Source of the DNA: Warburgia ugandensis
Taxonomy: Eukaryota; Streptophyta; Magnoliopsida; Canellales; Canellaceae
Assembly (NCBI GenBank): GCA_035236585.1
Contig: CP141132.1
Location: 60,299,880 to 60,363,879 of the forward strand
DNA length: 64,000 nucleotides
Reading direction: 5' to 3'
The position numbers and the translations under genes were made by a program. Numbering within the stretch: the stretch's first letter is position 1; every line of letters begins with the position of its first letter. Below, piece after piece: positions 9,901-21,890 of the stretch. Under the pieces are notes generated by a model. The model was not told the DNA's origin and searched no databases. It saw nothing but the letters and a program-made list of their open reading frames with translations.

Positions 9901-12900
9901 TCAGACAAGTTAATTGCTTCAGCTGTTATAACATCTTTGAAATATTCAAACAAGGAAATTTCTGTGGAGGAATGTAGTGCTTTCTCCACACTCTCCTGGA
10001 TTTCTTCCATGGCTTTGGAAGTTTGGTTGAGAAGAGTGTATCCAATATGTTTCACTTGAGAAACTCCAGCAAAGGAAGAGGACATGCCAATTGTCTCATC
10101 GTTCATTACCTCCAGGTCCGAAATAGAAGGTGACTGGGTATGAATTGGCCCAAAGCCAGTAGGGCAATCCATGTCAATAAAACGAAAATCTGGTTCAACA
10201 CGCATCTGCAATATCACAGAAGTTTAAATTTGATGCAAAAGAAGAACCGAAATTACAAATTAACTCTAGAAAAGTGAAAAAAGCATACAATAGAAATTAA
10301 AACTTCATTATAGACAAGTGAAGGAAACATACGTCATCAGCAGTTAGCTTCCCACTGATATGCAAGGATTCTTTACATGGTCTATGCTGTTGAAAAGCAA
10401 AACTGCAAATCGGCAGAAGAGGACAACCAGACCAACGTTTACTTTTACGCCAGGCAGAGGAGTAGTCTGCTACAGGATCATAAAAGACAGCGTTCCACAT
10501 GAGCTGCATACAAGCATCAAAAATTGTTCTGCGGATTGTTGACAGTATCACCAAAAGGTTTTCAGTGATCCCAGCAGACATTGTACTAGCGTGACACTTT
10601 ACAGAAGAATCATCAACAAGAATTGCCTGGTTAGAAGTAGGAAACATGACAGCAGTCATATTCCCTGAGGCAACACAATTATCTCTCTTCCCAAGGGGAT
10701 ACTGCATATGAAGGAAATAATAGAAAGAGTTATTTCAGAAATTGACAGATAATGGCATCAGTATGTTACAGCTTCTCAACATGCATTACCCTTTGGTCAG
10801 CCAAAGAATGGGCCTTCACAGGCTGATTTGCTGGTTCAGGCTTGATATCCTTCTGCACTTTCTTCAGGGCAACAAACTCTGGTATAACAGTACTAAGTAT
10901 CTCGTCTAGCACTATCCGGCGAGCTGCTTTCATGATCCCTGAGTGCAGTTGAACACTGATTTCTTCGGATATATTGGCTATAAAATTGGGAAGAGAACTG
11001 GAATCAATATATTCAATCTGGCTTTCAGGAAGAGTATGTAGCCTAAGTGTTTTCCAGCCGTCAATTACAGACACAAGAGTGAAGGGTCCAGATTTGTTCT
11101 CTACATGATGTATCTACATACCCCATTGAATAAAAGTGTCAAGGATGGATAACGTCACAATTATAAAACATGTCAGATACCAGCATAACGGAAGGCCAGA
11201 TAACAGATCCAGAAAAGCAAAAGGGAACTAAACATCCATCAGTCATAATATGAGTAAATATGTAGCATATAAACACAAATTTACATTTGCAACAAGCTTC
11301 CATATCAACTGATATCAGCTGTATTTGTTCTTTTCTTCTGTGGCTTCGCTTGAGTAGAAACACAATCCCAACCCAAATTTTTCACTTCTTTAATCAATTT
11401 TTACTATATTTTCTCTAGGGTTAACGATTTTGTGACTGAAACCTAGTCATTGTATATCAATCCAGAAGAGTGAATCTACAGACAGGTGGCAGATTCACAA
11501 GCCCAAACATTTTATGTTTAGTGAAAGACTAAATTGGTCCTTTTTGAGTTATCATTCTTGGAGATAACAAAAATACACAAGAAAGTGCATACTTTTTTCC
11601 AAGATTTAGCATCTTCTCAAGCTTGAATGTGTTTATGAATTTTTTCTCCTTTTTTTCCATTTTCCCCCAATTTTCCACCCTTTAAGATATGATTTTTTGT
11701 TTTATAACTAGATGATGGTAATTTTACATGATATCAGAAGGTTGGGTATGTGAAGATATGCACCTTTCTTTTTAATAATTGTACTTAGTTTTCTACCTTG
11801 CCCATTTAATATTATCAATCTTGATTCATGTAATTGAGAATTACGTGCCAATTATTGTTACCTTTTTTTTATCATGATACAATATTTTCACTTTTCATGC
11901 TGATCTTACTTTTTCAGCTTGAAATTTCAAATCCATTGACCTAGATTTGCAGCACATGGTAATGCTTGTTCGGTTTTTATCTTTTTTCTTCTTTCACTAC
12001 TTTTACGTTATCTTTGTTGAGCATTTTAATTTCTCCAGCAACAGATAAATTAAATATTCACTTTTGGTGTATAAGATGATAACAGCACCATTTGTAAATT
12101 GTAATACCTTACTATTTTTTGGAACTAGCAATGTCAGGATACTAATAACTACTAGCACATATATTACGCCACTAATGAAATTCTTTAAGTCCATTTCCTA
12201 CTATATGCACTCTTATAGTTTTCAATAGTTTCTACGCTTAGTTCAGGTAGTATAGAAGAATGAAAAGAAGAAAGCAAGACAAGACAAGCCAGATAACTTG
12301 GCTATACGCCACAAAAATTATAGATGAAACAAGCTTTATCTAAGAAGTACCAAATTAAAAGCAAACAGATATTTTTCATGGGAACATTTTGTTTGGCTTT
12401 TGTTCTCCACGTTAGGCAAAAAGAAAGCGAGGGGAGAGAGAGCAACCAGATCTTGGCAGTAATAGTTATCACTATGGAGCCTCATTGATGCCTTCTGTTG
12501 TGAATATTCAGATCTTAGCATCAAAATTAAATTAACACTGCCTGGATAAAGAAATGCTAGTTATTTTGGCGGCAATATAGAAAGCAACGATTTGCATGGT
12601 AGAATCACTTATCGCTTCAAACTGTTCTTTGGCACATGCCACAATGATCTGGAAACTGGTTTTGCCTCGACATTTTTTTATCCCATACTGCCCATATTTA
12701 ACAAGTGCACACCTACAGATGAAAACATAGCCAGTTGCAATTAAGTACAGATTTTTATGGCCTACCATAAAAGAATCATGAAGATATCCACTATGATGCC
12801 AAGAATAAAGCTCCAAAAGGGAATGTGGACCATGTTTTCTCCCCGCCTCATCTTCAAAAAGCCAACACAATTCCTCACTGGACTGGAACAGATTGAGAAA

Positions 12901-13997
12901 GGACATTAACCACTGGGGCTAGACATTATGCAGACCCAAACAATTATGACTATATACAGCAGAAAGGAAAAAAAAAAAAAGTTAAATGCATTTCCTCAAA
13001 CAAAAATAAAGATGCATCAGCTATTATAATTGACTCCTTCTGCAAGATGAAAGAACTACTATACCATCGGCAGATCCGGTGAGGACAAGTTGTCAGTTTC
13101 TGCAGTTGCCATCGGCGGTATAGCAGCATGACTTTGATTCGCAACATATAACTTGGACTCTAACTGTGATCCCAAATTAACTGATGAGTGAGCAACATAA
13201 TTAAGACATTCCCCCCCTCTACTGAAACTGGAAATCGAGCCTCTACTGGAAGAAGTCGAACAATCTGCAGCCCCACAAGCTTCTTTTGGTACCATAGTTG
13301 GAAAATTTGCAGCCCAATATGCAAATCCTGTAGCCACATGGTGTGGGAACTCTTTAAGGTACTTTAAGGGTACTGGATTAACGATACTTCCATTTAGAAC
13401 AGGATAAACAGGGAGCTCCTCTGGCAAAAATCCTGTATATAAGCCCTCGTATAGCTGTTCTTGGATGTATGGCCCACACATCTGCCCACATTCATTGACG
13501 TACATCCATCCACTCACAGAGATAGGTTGAGCATATTCACCATGATTCATGTCCTGGTGTAGTGTGACACCACTACTTCCTAACTGACCAACATCACCAC
13601 TACTATTTGCAGCTTGGCAGCTTCCGACCATGGCAACATATGAGCCTAGTCCTTCCAATGGGTCAGAGCAAAAGCAATCATGACCTTCAGCCGAGAACCT
13701 GAAAATAGTTATGAAGGTTGATTATCTTCCACACTTGGGTACTACAAGAAACTATGTGACAATTTAGCACTTCAGCTATCTGCAAACATCATTTTACCCA
13801 TAAGATGAGCATCCCTGCGCATGTTCATCTTGGGAGGCAATGTCACAGATCTTGCCTATACAAATATAAGCTTGCAAACCAGGCTCTTCAGAATGGAGAG
13901 TTTTTTGCCTCTTTCTTGAGAACTGGACATGCTCATATGGGTCAATTTCTGCAGCAGAGGAATCAGTGGTCTCACTATAGCAAGCCAAGGCAACCAT
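6858..13997 (-). CDS. ATXR7: ATXR7/SDG25-type histone-lysine N-methyltransferase (3' end missing)
   Basis: Set1-class nuclear methyltransferase that transfers methyl from S-adenosylmethionine to histone H3 lysine (H3K4 and H3K36 are reported for Arabidopsis ATXR7, a positive regulator of FLC). Coding exons, each with a GT donor and AG acceptor and consistent phase: 13997-13798, 13698-13065, 12882-12766, 11113-10790, 10701-10333, 10205-9873, 9669-9145, 8613-8175, 8091-7927, 7789-7365, 7289-7167, 6938-6858. The sum is about 1,245 residues. Residue map: GYF-like region about 110-180, second GYF-like segment about 279-330, middle with family motifs such as [14 protein letters not shown] and [13 protein letters not shown], and SET N-half about 1180-1245. 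The family's usual end (second half of SET plus post-SET, about 70-75 residues) is absent. No stop or frameshift interrupts the visible exons, so the gene looks intact up to this point. Start: ATG at 13997; see the alternative first exon. Confidence 0.93.
7167..7289 (-). CDS. ATXR7: ATXR7 exon: start of SET domain
   Basis: 41 residues starting [20 protein letters not shown], followed by the SET core motif [15 protein letters not shown]. The basic [16 protein letters not shown] entry is diagnostic of Set1/ATXR7-type SET domains. Acceptor AATCCAG, donor GTAACT, phase 0 on both sides. Confidence 0.95.
7365..9669 (-). CDS. ATXR7: ATXR7 central exons (four)
   Basis: Exons 9669-9145, 8613-8175, 8091-7927 and 7789-7365. 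The first carries a proline motif ([11 protein letters not shown]) and a helical stretch ([20 protein letters not shown]). The next three are rich in Ser and Lys and probably disordered, with clusters such as [12 protein letters not shown] that may serve as nuclear localisation signals. The two internal junctions after 8175 and 7927 are phase 1 and keep the frame open, which supports the model. No enzymatic domain is seen here. Confidence 0.9.
9873..11113 (-). CDS. ATXR7: ATXR7 exons after the second GYF-like segment (three)
   Basis: Exons 11113-10790, 10701-10333 and 10205-9873, all phase 0. The first opens [20 protein letters not shown] and completes the GYF-like segment of the previous exon. 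The second contains [20 protein letters not shown] and [12 protein letters not shown], strongly conserved in ATXR7 proteins. The third contains the [12 protein letters not shown] proline-type motif. Function of this central region is not established; it may bind partners. Confidence 0.92.
11114..12765 (-). other. ATXR7: ATXR7 intron (1.65 kb) without other genes
   Basis: It lies between donor GTAGGC at 12765 and acceptor TATGTAG at 11114. AT-rich; I recognise no transposon or RNA gene inside. Open frames here are short and without family resemblance. Confidence 0.8.
12766..12882 (-). CDS. ATXR7: ATXR7 exon: second GYF-like segment
   Basis: 39 residues, beginning [20 protein letters not shown] and then [18 protein letters not shown]. 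The pattern W-x-F/Y..G..hGP.s..eL..W...GYL is that of GYF-type adaptor folds that bind proline-rich ligands. Acceptor TGTTCCAG, donor GTAGGC. Confidence 0.92.
13065..13698 (-). CDS. ATXR7: ATXR7 exon: N-terminal GYF-like domain
   Basis: About 211 residues. The core reads [20 protein letters not shown], then [15 protein letters not shown] and [20 protein letters not shown], a hallmark of plant ATXR7 N-termini. Acceptor TTTTCAG and donor GTATAG. The junction with the previous exon rebuilds a Gly codon (GG|G). The tail is Ser-rich and probably disordered. Confidence 0.95.
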
Positions 13998-14023
13998 GCT
14001 AATAAGTGTTCCTTGCAAGCAAC
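13798..14023 (-). CDS. ATXR7: ATXR7 first conservative coding exon
   Basis: Acceptor TTTTCCAG precedes 14023 and donor GTAAAATG follows 13798. The conservative start is ATG at 13997-13995 ([10 protein letters not shown]...), giving [12 protein letters not shown], a basic stretch found near the N-terminus of ATXR7 proteins. The 26 nt between acceptor and ATG are open in frame, so translation could also enter from an upstream exon. Confidence 0.8.
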
Positions 14024-17000
14024 CTGGAAAAGAGAACTTAATTCAGGACATTGTTTCAGCTATTAAACTCCAGAACAGCAAGGCTACTCAAAAGCTGTCG
14101 ACTACTATAGCAAGCAAAGGACTAAAATCGTGACACCCACAACATAAATCCTGTTCCAGGAGCAGACACCTAAAAAAAAACAATATCTACGGTAACTAAA
14201 GTATAATTCAAACAGCATTGCAGCATAACAATATATCCTGTTGCCACGAGCACGCACTGTTGACGTAGAAATTAAAAGCATCTCACAGTAGACTAAACAC
14301 AAGAAGCTCATTGCCTAGGAAGAGGATCAACTTAGTTCAATGCACCCAAAAATATTTGAGTGGAGTTCAAAAAGCTATAACTAGCTACAGAAAACGTCAA
14401 AATCAAAGGAATCTATAGATTACTCAAGCAGTCTCCCTCAAACATATTCAGAATAACTTAATATTGTGAATATTACAAACCCATTTACATAAATATATCT
14501 TATCTGATAAAGCTACAAAAACATGTTGTTCTATAATATTAAACGAACATTACACTTTTATGTGCCTCATCTAAGACACATGCCACCACATAGTATAGTC
14601 TAAAGGCAGCCCCAATGCACGAAGCTCCAGCGCATGCGGGGTACGAGGAAGGGGCGGACCACAAGGGTCTATAGTATGCAGTCTTACCTTACATTTTTGC
14701 AAGAGGCTGTTTCCACGCCTTGAACCCATGACCTCAAGGTCAAACGACGACAACTTTACCGTTGCGCCAAGGCTCCCCTTCATAGTATAGTCTAATAAAA
14801 GGAAAAATTCAAAACAAAGGAACACTTCAAATACTCAAGCAGTCTCACTCTGACATTTTCAGAAAAAAGTAATAAAGCAAGCATTACAGACCCGTTCCAG
14901 GGCATGACTCTCATTCCATACAACTCTCAACTGATAGTGCTAATAAATAAAAAAAGACAAGTGAGAGGTTCTTTAATATTAGCCTAATATCATTCTTTTA
15001 TGTGCCTCATCTAATATGAATGGCACTAGATGGTATGGTCTAAGATGTTTTAAAAATAGTCTATATGGACCATGAAATCCATAAAAGGTACTGTTGTATA
15101 TATTTTGAGTAAAAAATTTTGTATTTCAAAAAGTTGGGTGTGTTTTGATTAAATATTGGGCATTTTGGAAGATGTGAAGAGTATGATGCCATCATAAGGT
15201 ACACATCTAGAGTAGCAAGAAAATATGATTACAGGTATTCATAACCTCATTGCTCCACCAACAATGCCCAATTGCCCATTCCTTCAACTCGTTCCAAAAA
15301 AAAATAGGATTCCACATAATATGCTTTTGATAATCACGGAAATCCAAATAATTACATATCTAGGCATGGCAAGATCAGCAGCTACTCCACCAATGGGGAG
15401 ATAATTATGCAGCGCAGCTTGGTTACTGCATACCCATTCACTTTTTATAACTAATTTAGTCTCAATATAATGGTAGAGTGTTTTCACTTTCTGTTGTTTT
15501 TCTTTAGAAATATTTTAATAGATTTAGACAGTTAGTTGCATAAATGGTAATATATGGGTGTAAGCGCTAGATATTACAAGTTCATCTATTACTAGTCGAG
15601 GTTTCTAGTAGGTATCATCTACCATGAAGTTATTCATAAGAAAATAAACCAAATAAATAACAGAAGCCTAATATATTGCATGGAAGACCCATAATCGGGA
15701 TAAAGTCTTGATGATGATAAGACCCAATATATTGAATAAAATCTGCATTAATAAAATATGAGTCCCAGCAATAGTAGCCAACTCTACAGGAACAGTAACA
15801 AGGCAGGTTTAATCATGGCCTTCCTATTGCGACTCTAATGGGCAGGGTTGGATCACTAGTTCTAGGGTTAAAGGCAGGTTAGGGATGGTAAAATTCGACC
15901 AACTGAAGGTTTGGAGTTGAGTCAGGATCATTCTAAAATGCCCCTCCATGTGATGCCTCAAGAGTCTCATCCGTAAGGGAGATTTGGAATTTCATTTATT
16001 CCCTTCTTCGAGAGTAAATTGATCCTAACCCGCCCCACCCAATAACAATTAACTTGCTTGAGGCAGGTTGTAACGAGTTACCGCACCCCATAATGGGTTT
16101 TATAACCATTGACCCATCGTGAGACAAGGCAGGATACAGTCAGTGTATCCTTAAACAGGCTGGGCATTAGCATGCATGGGGAGCCTACTGAGCAAGTGTT
16201 CCCCCTTTTTAACACATGGCATAATTTTGTGGAGATCTAAGACATTCATCATTTTTGGAAATGCTTCAATTGGCCACATATCAAATTCATTCTCAATGGA
16301 TGATCTTCGCGGACATTGCTTTAAGTTGAAATATCATGACCATTTAATGCAAAAACAGATTGTTATAATTACCCAGTATCCCTGGCTTTCTGGGTGCTAG
16401 TAAATTCTGCCACACCAAACATGATGAACAGGTTAGAACTCAGAAAGAAAATGCTCTAATGTAGCACCTCTTAAGTAGGCTTTCCATAGGTACTTACTAT
16501 TATCAGGACGCAGGTAAAACACAAATACCAATAGAATTTACAGAATTTTAGTGTTATCGTTTACACTATTATCAAACTATTTATTTTCAAGTTGCTGAAA
16601 GTTTTGTTTTCTAGGCAAACCTAAGGTGCAGATGGACATCAAGTTATTGAAGTAACTCTAAAATCAAAAACAAAGTACCAGTAGCCATATAGCTCAATGA
16701 TGTCTTCACAAAGCGTCAACTTTCAAATTGGACCCAGGATTTAGGTCTACCAAATCCATGCATTTTCAGTAAAGATTCCCTTCAGCACCTCCACTTCCGC
16801 CTTCCCCTGTGAAATGTCCTCATTTTCCCTAGCCCCACCTAATTGAACTGCTTATACATGTTCATACATCCACACCTAAGCGGCTCTTATAATCTAGGTG
16901 CTGGTAGCTGAAACGTATTCTTCCTTACACATATCACTTCCAACATCTACACAGCGCGCCTTGCATCCAATTCGTGATCCATCATCTGTGCCCTGGAAAC

Positions 17001-17616
17001 CAGAACAACTGAGAGAGGTCCTCATTGAGGTTATCAAGTCCCTTTTTCTGTGAAGTGTTCACTGTCCTCACTATCTGCGTTCAGAAGTGCAGAACTCTGA
17101 TGATCTCTTCCTTTTACTTAGTTAGGGGTTTGTTCCTCACTGTTCCCGAGCACCTGAAAATTATTATTTCTAATGGGGAGTTATTTGGGTTTTCCACAGT
17201 GATTATATCCACATTGTAAATGGTTGATCCTCAATTGAACATTCCGATGTATTCTCTCCTGTCCGTTAAACAATTTTTCCGAGATACTCACAGCTTTTTG
17301 GCCAGTATATCTATATTATATTGATTGCTCGTTAAATTAACCCGTTATTTCTGTCAGCCCAGAGGGCTTCTGAGTGAGAACTTGTTCCTGCTTCATGGAA
17401 ATTAGGGTTCATGTTATACCTCAATTGATGGGAATTTATTGGGGAACTGATCAAGTAGTTGACGAAAATGACACATACTTTAAAAAGGCCAAGAAAGATG
17501 GGATCTTAAATCTGAAAATATGTTCTAGGTTTTATGTAGCCCAAAATCATGGATTTAATAAATTACAGATCAAAAAAGTTGAAAAGAGATAAGATCATGT
17601 AGAAGGAAATGATTAC
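13799..17616 (-). other. ATXR7: ATXR7 introns flanking the first coding exon, mainly a 3.6-kb first intron
   Basis: The first intron would run 17616-14024 if the exon at 17.6-17.74 kb is correct. It contains a local tandem duplication (about 14.39-14.60 kb and 14.80-15.05 kb) and a SINE. The rest (about 15.05-17.55 kb) has only short open frames and no family I recognise. Confidence 0.55.
14604..14780 (-). mobile_element. Au-type SINE, full length, copy 2
   Basis: Minus-strand copy with box A (TTGGCGCAACGG) and box B (GGTTCAAGGC). A perfect 15-bp target duplication, CATAGTATAGTCTAA, lies at 14589-14603 and 14781-14795. It is inserted in one unit of a tandem duplication in the first ATXR7 intron; the sister unit near 15.03 kb is unoccupied. 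Confidence 0.92.
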
Positions 17617-17743
17617 CGCCGGAGAGGAAGGATGAAGGATGTCCGATCGCCGGAACCAGATCAAAGACGGAGAAGATTGCCGGGGAAAACGAGGTTAGGC
17701 GTAGTATTTTACCCTTTTCTTCAAGCGCCTGGAGAGTCGACAT
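17617..17743 (-). CDS. ATXR7: Probable first exon of ATXR7 (5' UTR or coding)
   Basis: A GC-richer segment ends with CCGGCG followed by donor GTAATC. An ATG at 17743-17741 opens MSTLQALEEKGKILRLTSFS and stays open to the donor: 42 codons plus one base. That spare base joins the two leading bases of exon 14023-13798 as a Gly codon and runs in frame into the ATG at 13997, adding 51 residues. This may be a genuine N-terminal extension or a leader with chance openness. The splice itself is inferred. Confidence 0.5.
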
Positions 17744-17765
17744 TGTCTCCCATCCTAAGAGTGTT

Positions 17766-17772
17766 CTTATAT
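17766..17772 (-). promoter_or_regulatory. ATXR7: Candidate TATA box of ATXR7
   Basis: The minus strand reads ATATAAG about 25 bases upstream of the ATG at 17743, which would place the start site near 17740. No other core element was identified. Confidence 0.35.
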
Positions 17773-17881
17773 GGTCGAAACGGAAGCGGGGCTTTAACCT
17801 AAATGACGGAAATCCCCTCTGCCAAGTGGATGACCGAAACGGTAAGCTGAAGGGTGTTTTTGTAAAACAACAGAGACTCAA

Positions 17882-18542
17882 TTTGGGTCATCCAACCGAT
17901 AAGATGTTTATTTTTGAGAAAATTATGCAGAAAACCCTCTATCTATCTTAATTTCACAGTTACACCCCTTATTTTAGAGAAAATCAGATGCATCTTTGAT
18001 TCAGCATATCCTATTATCTTATCAATTGCACCTAAAAGGGTGGTATCCTAGATAAGCCCCTAACTTTTGAGATGAAACTTCAAGCATCCCTCATTTTTAG
18101 AAAAAACTTAAGTAGACTACATATCAACTCCAAGTAGCCTAGTGTGATCGGTTTCCTAAATGTAGCTAGTTACTATAAGGGAAAATTAGTTATTTTATAG
18201 TTTTTCTCTTCTTTAAGTAAGTTTCTACTTTATTTTGCTGCAAAACTCGATCAAATAGAGCCCTAGCTTTAGCTGTCAATGAAGTCAAATGCCCAAAGCC
18301 CAAAAAAAACTTAATTGGAATCCATCTTAAGTCCATTCAAAGAGACCCTCAAATGTCATTCTCCATATCAAGATTTGTTTGAAATACTTGAGAAACAAAT
18401 TGAAATTTAATTTTTTTTAAAGGTACTTACTCTATTTGAATAGTGAAATTTTAAGTTAAATAAAGGAATGTTGATTATGTCACGATAAATGCAAACGTGG
18501 TGTTTTTTCTTTTGAATATGGAAACACAAAGATTGGTTATTT

Positions 18543-18629
<87 letters not shown>

Positions 18630-18793
18630 ATTAGAAACTTATGAATTAAATTTTGAGGAAGCAATTTGATCTACAGTTGATAAATTAAATCGAAAAAATA
18701 TTTTAGCAATTCAATTAGAATTCTAAAAGTACATAAATCATAAAGTTAGGATTGCAAAACTAGTTCAAGAACCTAGTTATTATAAGATGCTTT
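17882..18793. other. Intergenic spacer with (TG)n
   Basis: Sequence upstream of the presumed ATXR7 promoter, AT-rich, without gene or transposon signatures that I recognise. It contains the long TG run listed separately. Confidence 0.6.
18545..18628. repeat. (TG)n microsatellite
   Basis: About 40 nearly perfect TG units, with one interruption (GCG) near the right end. It lies about 0.8 kb upstream of the presumed ATXR7 promoter. Confidence 0.98.
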
Positions 18794-19564
18794 TATTGGT
18801 CGCAAATGCTCCAAATTGTCTAACACATGTAAAAGAACAAAACAACAAACAACAAAAAATTATAACTTTTGCAGTACAATTTAATAACCAATGATATAAA
18901 CTAAAGTCACAAAAAACATAAATCTTACCTCCTTCAACTGATGAAGTTTCCCTAAAACTTTTCATTTAAGCACAAATCTCTAAACATTAACCCCTAAAAC
19001 TTTTCATTTAAGTGTAAATCTTTGAACATTAACCTAGGGATTAAGCAACAAAGAAAAACAATGACAATTTATATGCAACAAGGGAAATCTTTACATAATT
19101 TGCTTCCCGATAAGTACTCCAAAGCATGCATTAGGATTTCCAAGGGCTAAATAAAGTTGGTTCAACTTATATAGTCCAACACTCTGCTTCCTTCAAACTC
19201 CAAAAAGTGCACCTTGTATATAGTGCAAAGCAAGTATAGGAAAACAGAATTCACATCTTCTCTCTGCATATACATACATACATATCATTCCTAGTTAGGT
19301 TGCTTTTTAATCGAGCTTGTTACATGTAATTCTAGTCATCCAATCCTTCTAAATTAATTTAGAAAGGAAATTATTTACCTTGAATTCTAAGTTAATTAGG
19401 TAATACATGGCTCATTCATATTAACTTGAATGTGTCTTTTTAATCTAAATCATCCAGAGCATCTAAAAGTTGATGAGGAGAATAAAATGATCAGACAATT
19501 GATATGACTTAATATCCTAAACTAGATATCAACCATGTGGTTTAATTGATAACTAAGGCCATCA
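18794..19564 (-). repeat. 3' LTR of the copia element
   Basis: It aligns by eye with 25230-26027 from TATTGGTCGCAAATGCTCC to its end near GGCCATCA. It carries an extra tandem unit of about 42 bp (about 18951-19033, CCTAAAACTTTTCATTTAAG repeated) that is single in the other LTR. Confidence 0.85.
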
Positions 19565-19839
19565 TCTCGCACTTGGTTGATTAAACCTATGAAAACAAGA
19601 AACTCGTCAATCTCTCCCAATGAGTGACTATGCCTTAAAAACATATCTGTCATTAAGGCCTTTATCAACATATCATCCAACTCACAGGCACTATCCTCTC
19701 TCACAGAATGTCAAACACATATAGATAATGCACATCTATATGCATGCCCTTCAAACTAACCTCACAATTCCTATGTGTACATTGCAACTAAGTTATTAGC
19801 CTTAGCTCTATAGGAATATCTAGGCACACATCTAGCCTC

Positions 19840-20760
19840 AAACATACTGGTAAACTTCAAATTCAAATACCCTCTAAGATAGCTAAACTACAAGCTACAA
19901 ACTCAGTTTTCATAATGAACTTAGTGGGGAACTTTTCCCTCTTAGTACTCCGTGAAACTACAACACCAACAAACATACAAACATACCCAATTATGGATTC
20001 CCTCTCATTCAGATGACCAACATAATTGGAATCCACAAACCCGAGATGTACAAGCTAATATGTCATGGCATATATTAAAGTACCTACGAGCGCAGTGTAT
20101 GACTTAGACTCCATAACTAGTCTATCCTCTTTGCTTGAGGGTGTCATCTTATTACATAACCAATTGCCCTTATAGATTGGTGAGTCCAAGGGTTTTCGCC
20201 CAACTACTCCAAATTTGTTGAGGACTCAATCCATATATGATTATTAAGACAAGCTAAGTTTCTTGTCTCTCCTATCCCTTTCCATCTTGAGACAAGTCAT
20301 TCTTTTGTTTTAAAAATCATGTCAAGATTGTTGCCTATCAATGGGATGTCATTAACATACAATGATAACAATATAACATATTCCCACTAACAAAGGAGTA
20401 TGCACAGTGGACATATCTATTGGGTTCAAAACTATACTCCAAAATAACTTTTATAGAAAGTATGATACCACTGTCTGGAGATTGTTTTAGTCTATAAAAG
20501 GGCTTAACTAAGCTACACATGTTGCCTTCTGGAGTTCTATCTTAAAAATCCTAAGGAAGCTCCATGAATATCTCTTCCTCCAGGTCACCATTAAGGAAGG
20601 CCATCTTCATATCCATTTAGTGTAATTCCAAATCCAAGAGGGTAGCTATCATTGTCAAAATCCTAATCAAGGTATATTTAGATTACGGAGAGAAAAGTCT
20701 CATGATAATCAATGACCTCCATTTGAGAAAAACCTTTGGCAACCAACTTAAACTTAGACT
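19840..20760 (-). pseudogene. Copia reverse transcriptase and RNase H remnants
   Basis: RT motifs on the minus strand are split over frames: KGFSQMEVIDYHETFSP-like near 20740-20660, GNMCSLVKPFYRLKQSP near 20525-20475, and a degraded VDDI region near 20350. RNase H is readable near 20060-19860 (YVGHLNERESIIGYV, then TEFVA for the usual TEAEYVA). Several stops make it inactive. Confidence 0.85.
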
Positions 20761-21469
20761 TTTTGATTGGACTATCTAATTTCAATTTCTTGAAGATTTA
20801 TTTACAACCAATGTCTTTCTTGCCTCGGCTAGATCATTATAAACATAAACTTAGTTTTTATGGACTCATTTTCTTCCTAAATAAAGGCCAGCCATTTATT
20901 GCTATTCTTAGCATTAAATACTTTGAAATAACTTAAAGGACTACTTGAGGTTTTTCGTTGACCATGACATCCTCTTCTATCTCCCATAATATCATATAAT
21001 GATCCCTCGAAGAAGAAGATGGTCTCATATCTCTAAGATTTCTAAATTTTGTATTAAGCTTGGGAGTTGAATCTATGATCTCAATCAAATCAATAGATTT
21101 CTCATTATGCTTTACTACCTCGAATAATTCAATTTTCTTTATAGGTGTAAGGTCCCATTAGAGTGGTCATAGTACCCTATAAAGTTATACTCTAGTTTAG
21201 ACCTATTCTACTATGGTAGTCTTATATGAGCACTTGCAACCCATACTCCAAGGTTACTTGTGTTTAGTTTCCTGCCTATTCATAATTCATATGTTATCAC
21301 TTTAATTGCTTTTAAGTGTATCCTATTGAGGAAGTACATTGCCGTGGGCAGTGCTTCTCCCAAAATTGAGTTCACAACTTGGAATGGCTCAACAAAAAAA
21401 ACTTCAAATCATGTCCAATAAAGTTTGACTATATCGTTTTGCTAAGGGGTATAGGATAAAGTAAGCTAT

Positions 21470-21890
21470 TGTACTATACCCTAATTCTTATAAATTTGTT
21501 TGAATAATACATATCACCTATGTATTCACCCCCTCTATCAAACCTCATGACTTTAATAGTCCTACTTAGCTTATTTTTCTACCTTAATTTTAATTTATTA
21601 AAACTTTTCTAATACCTTGGATTTCTTACTTATAAGGTAAACACATTTGAATATAGAATAATCATCAACAAATGTGATGGAATAAGTTGTTCCCCTATGA
21701 GTTCTAATATTCAATGGACCATAGACATAAGAGTGAATAACTTCAAGTGGTTATTAGCTCTCTTTCTTTTATTGAAAGGAGTCCTAGCCATCTTACCAAA
21801 TAAACAATGTTCACAAACATCTAATTTGTTTTACAAAATAGGTAATACTCCATTCATAAACATTGTTTCCAACTTATCTTTGTGAATGTT
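21470..21890 (-). pseudogene. Copia integrase remnant
   Basis: The minus strand reads CEHCLFGKMARTPF-like zinc-binding residues near 21815-21775 and MRFDRGGEYIGDMYY near 21550-21500, the GGEY block being diagnostic of copia integrase. In-frame stops lie between the blocks. Confidence 0.85.
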
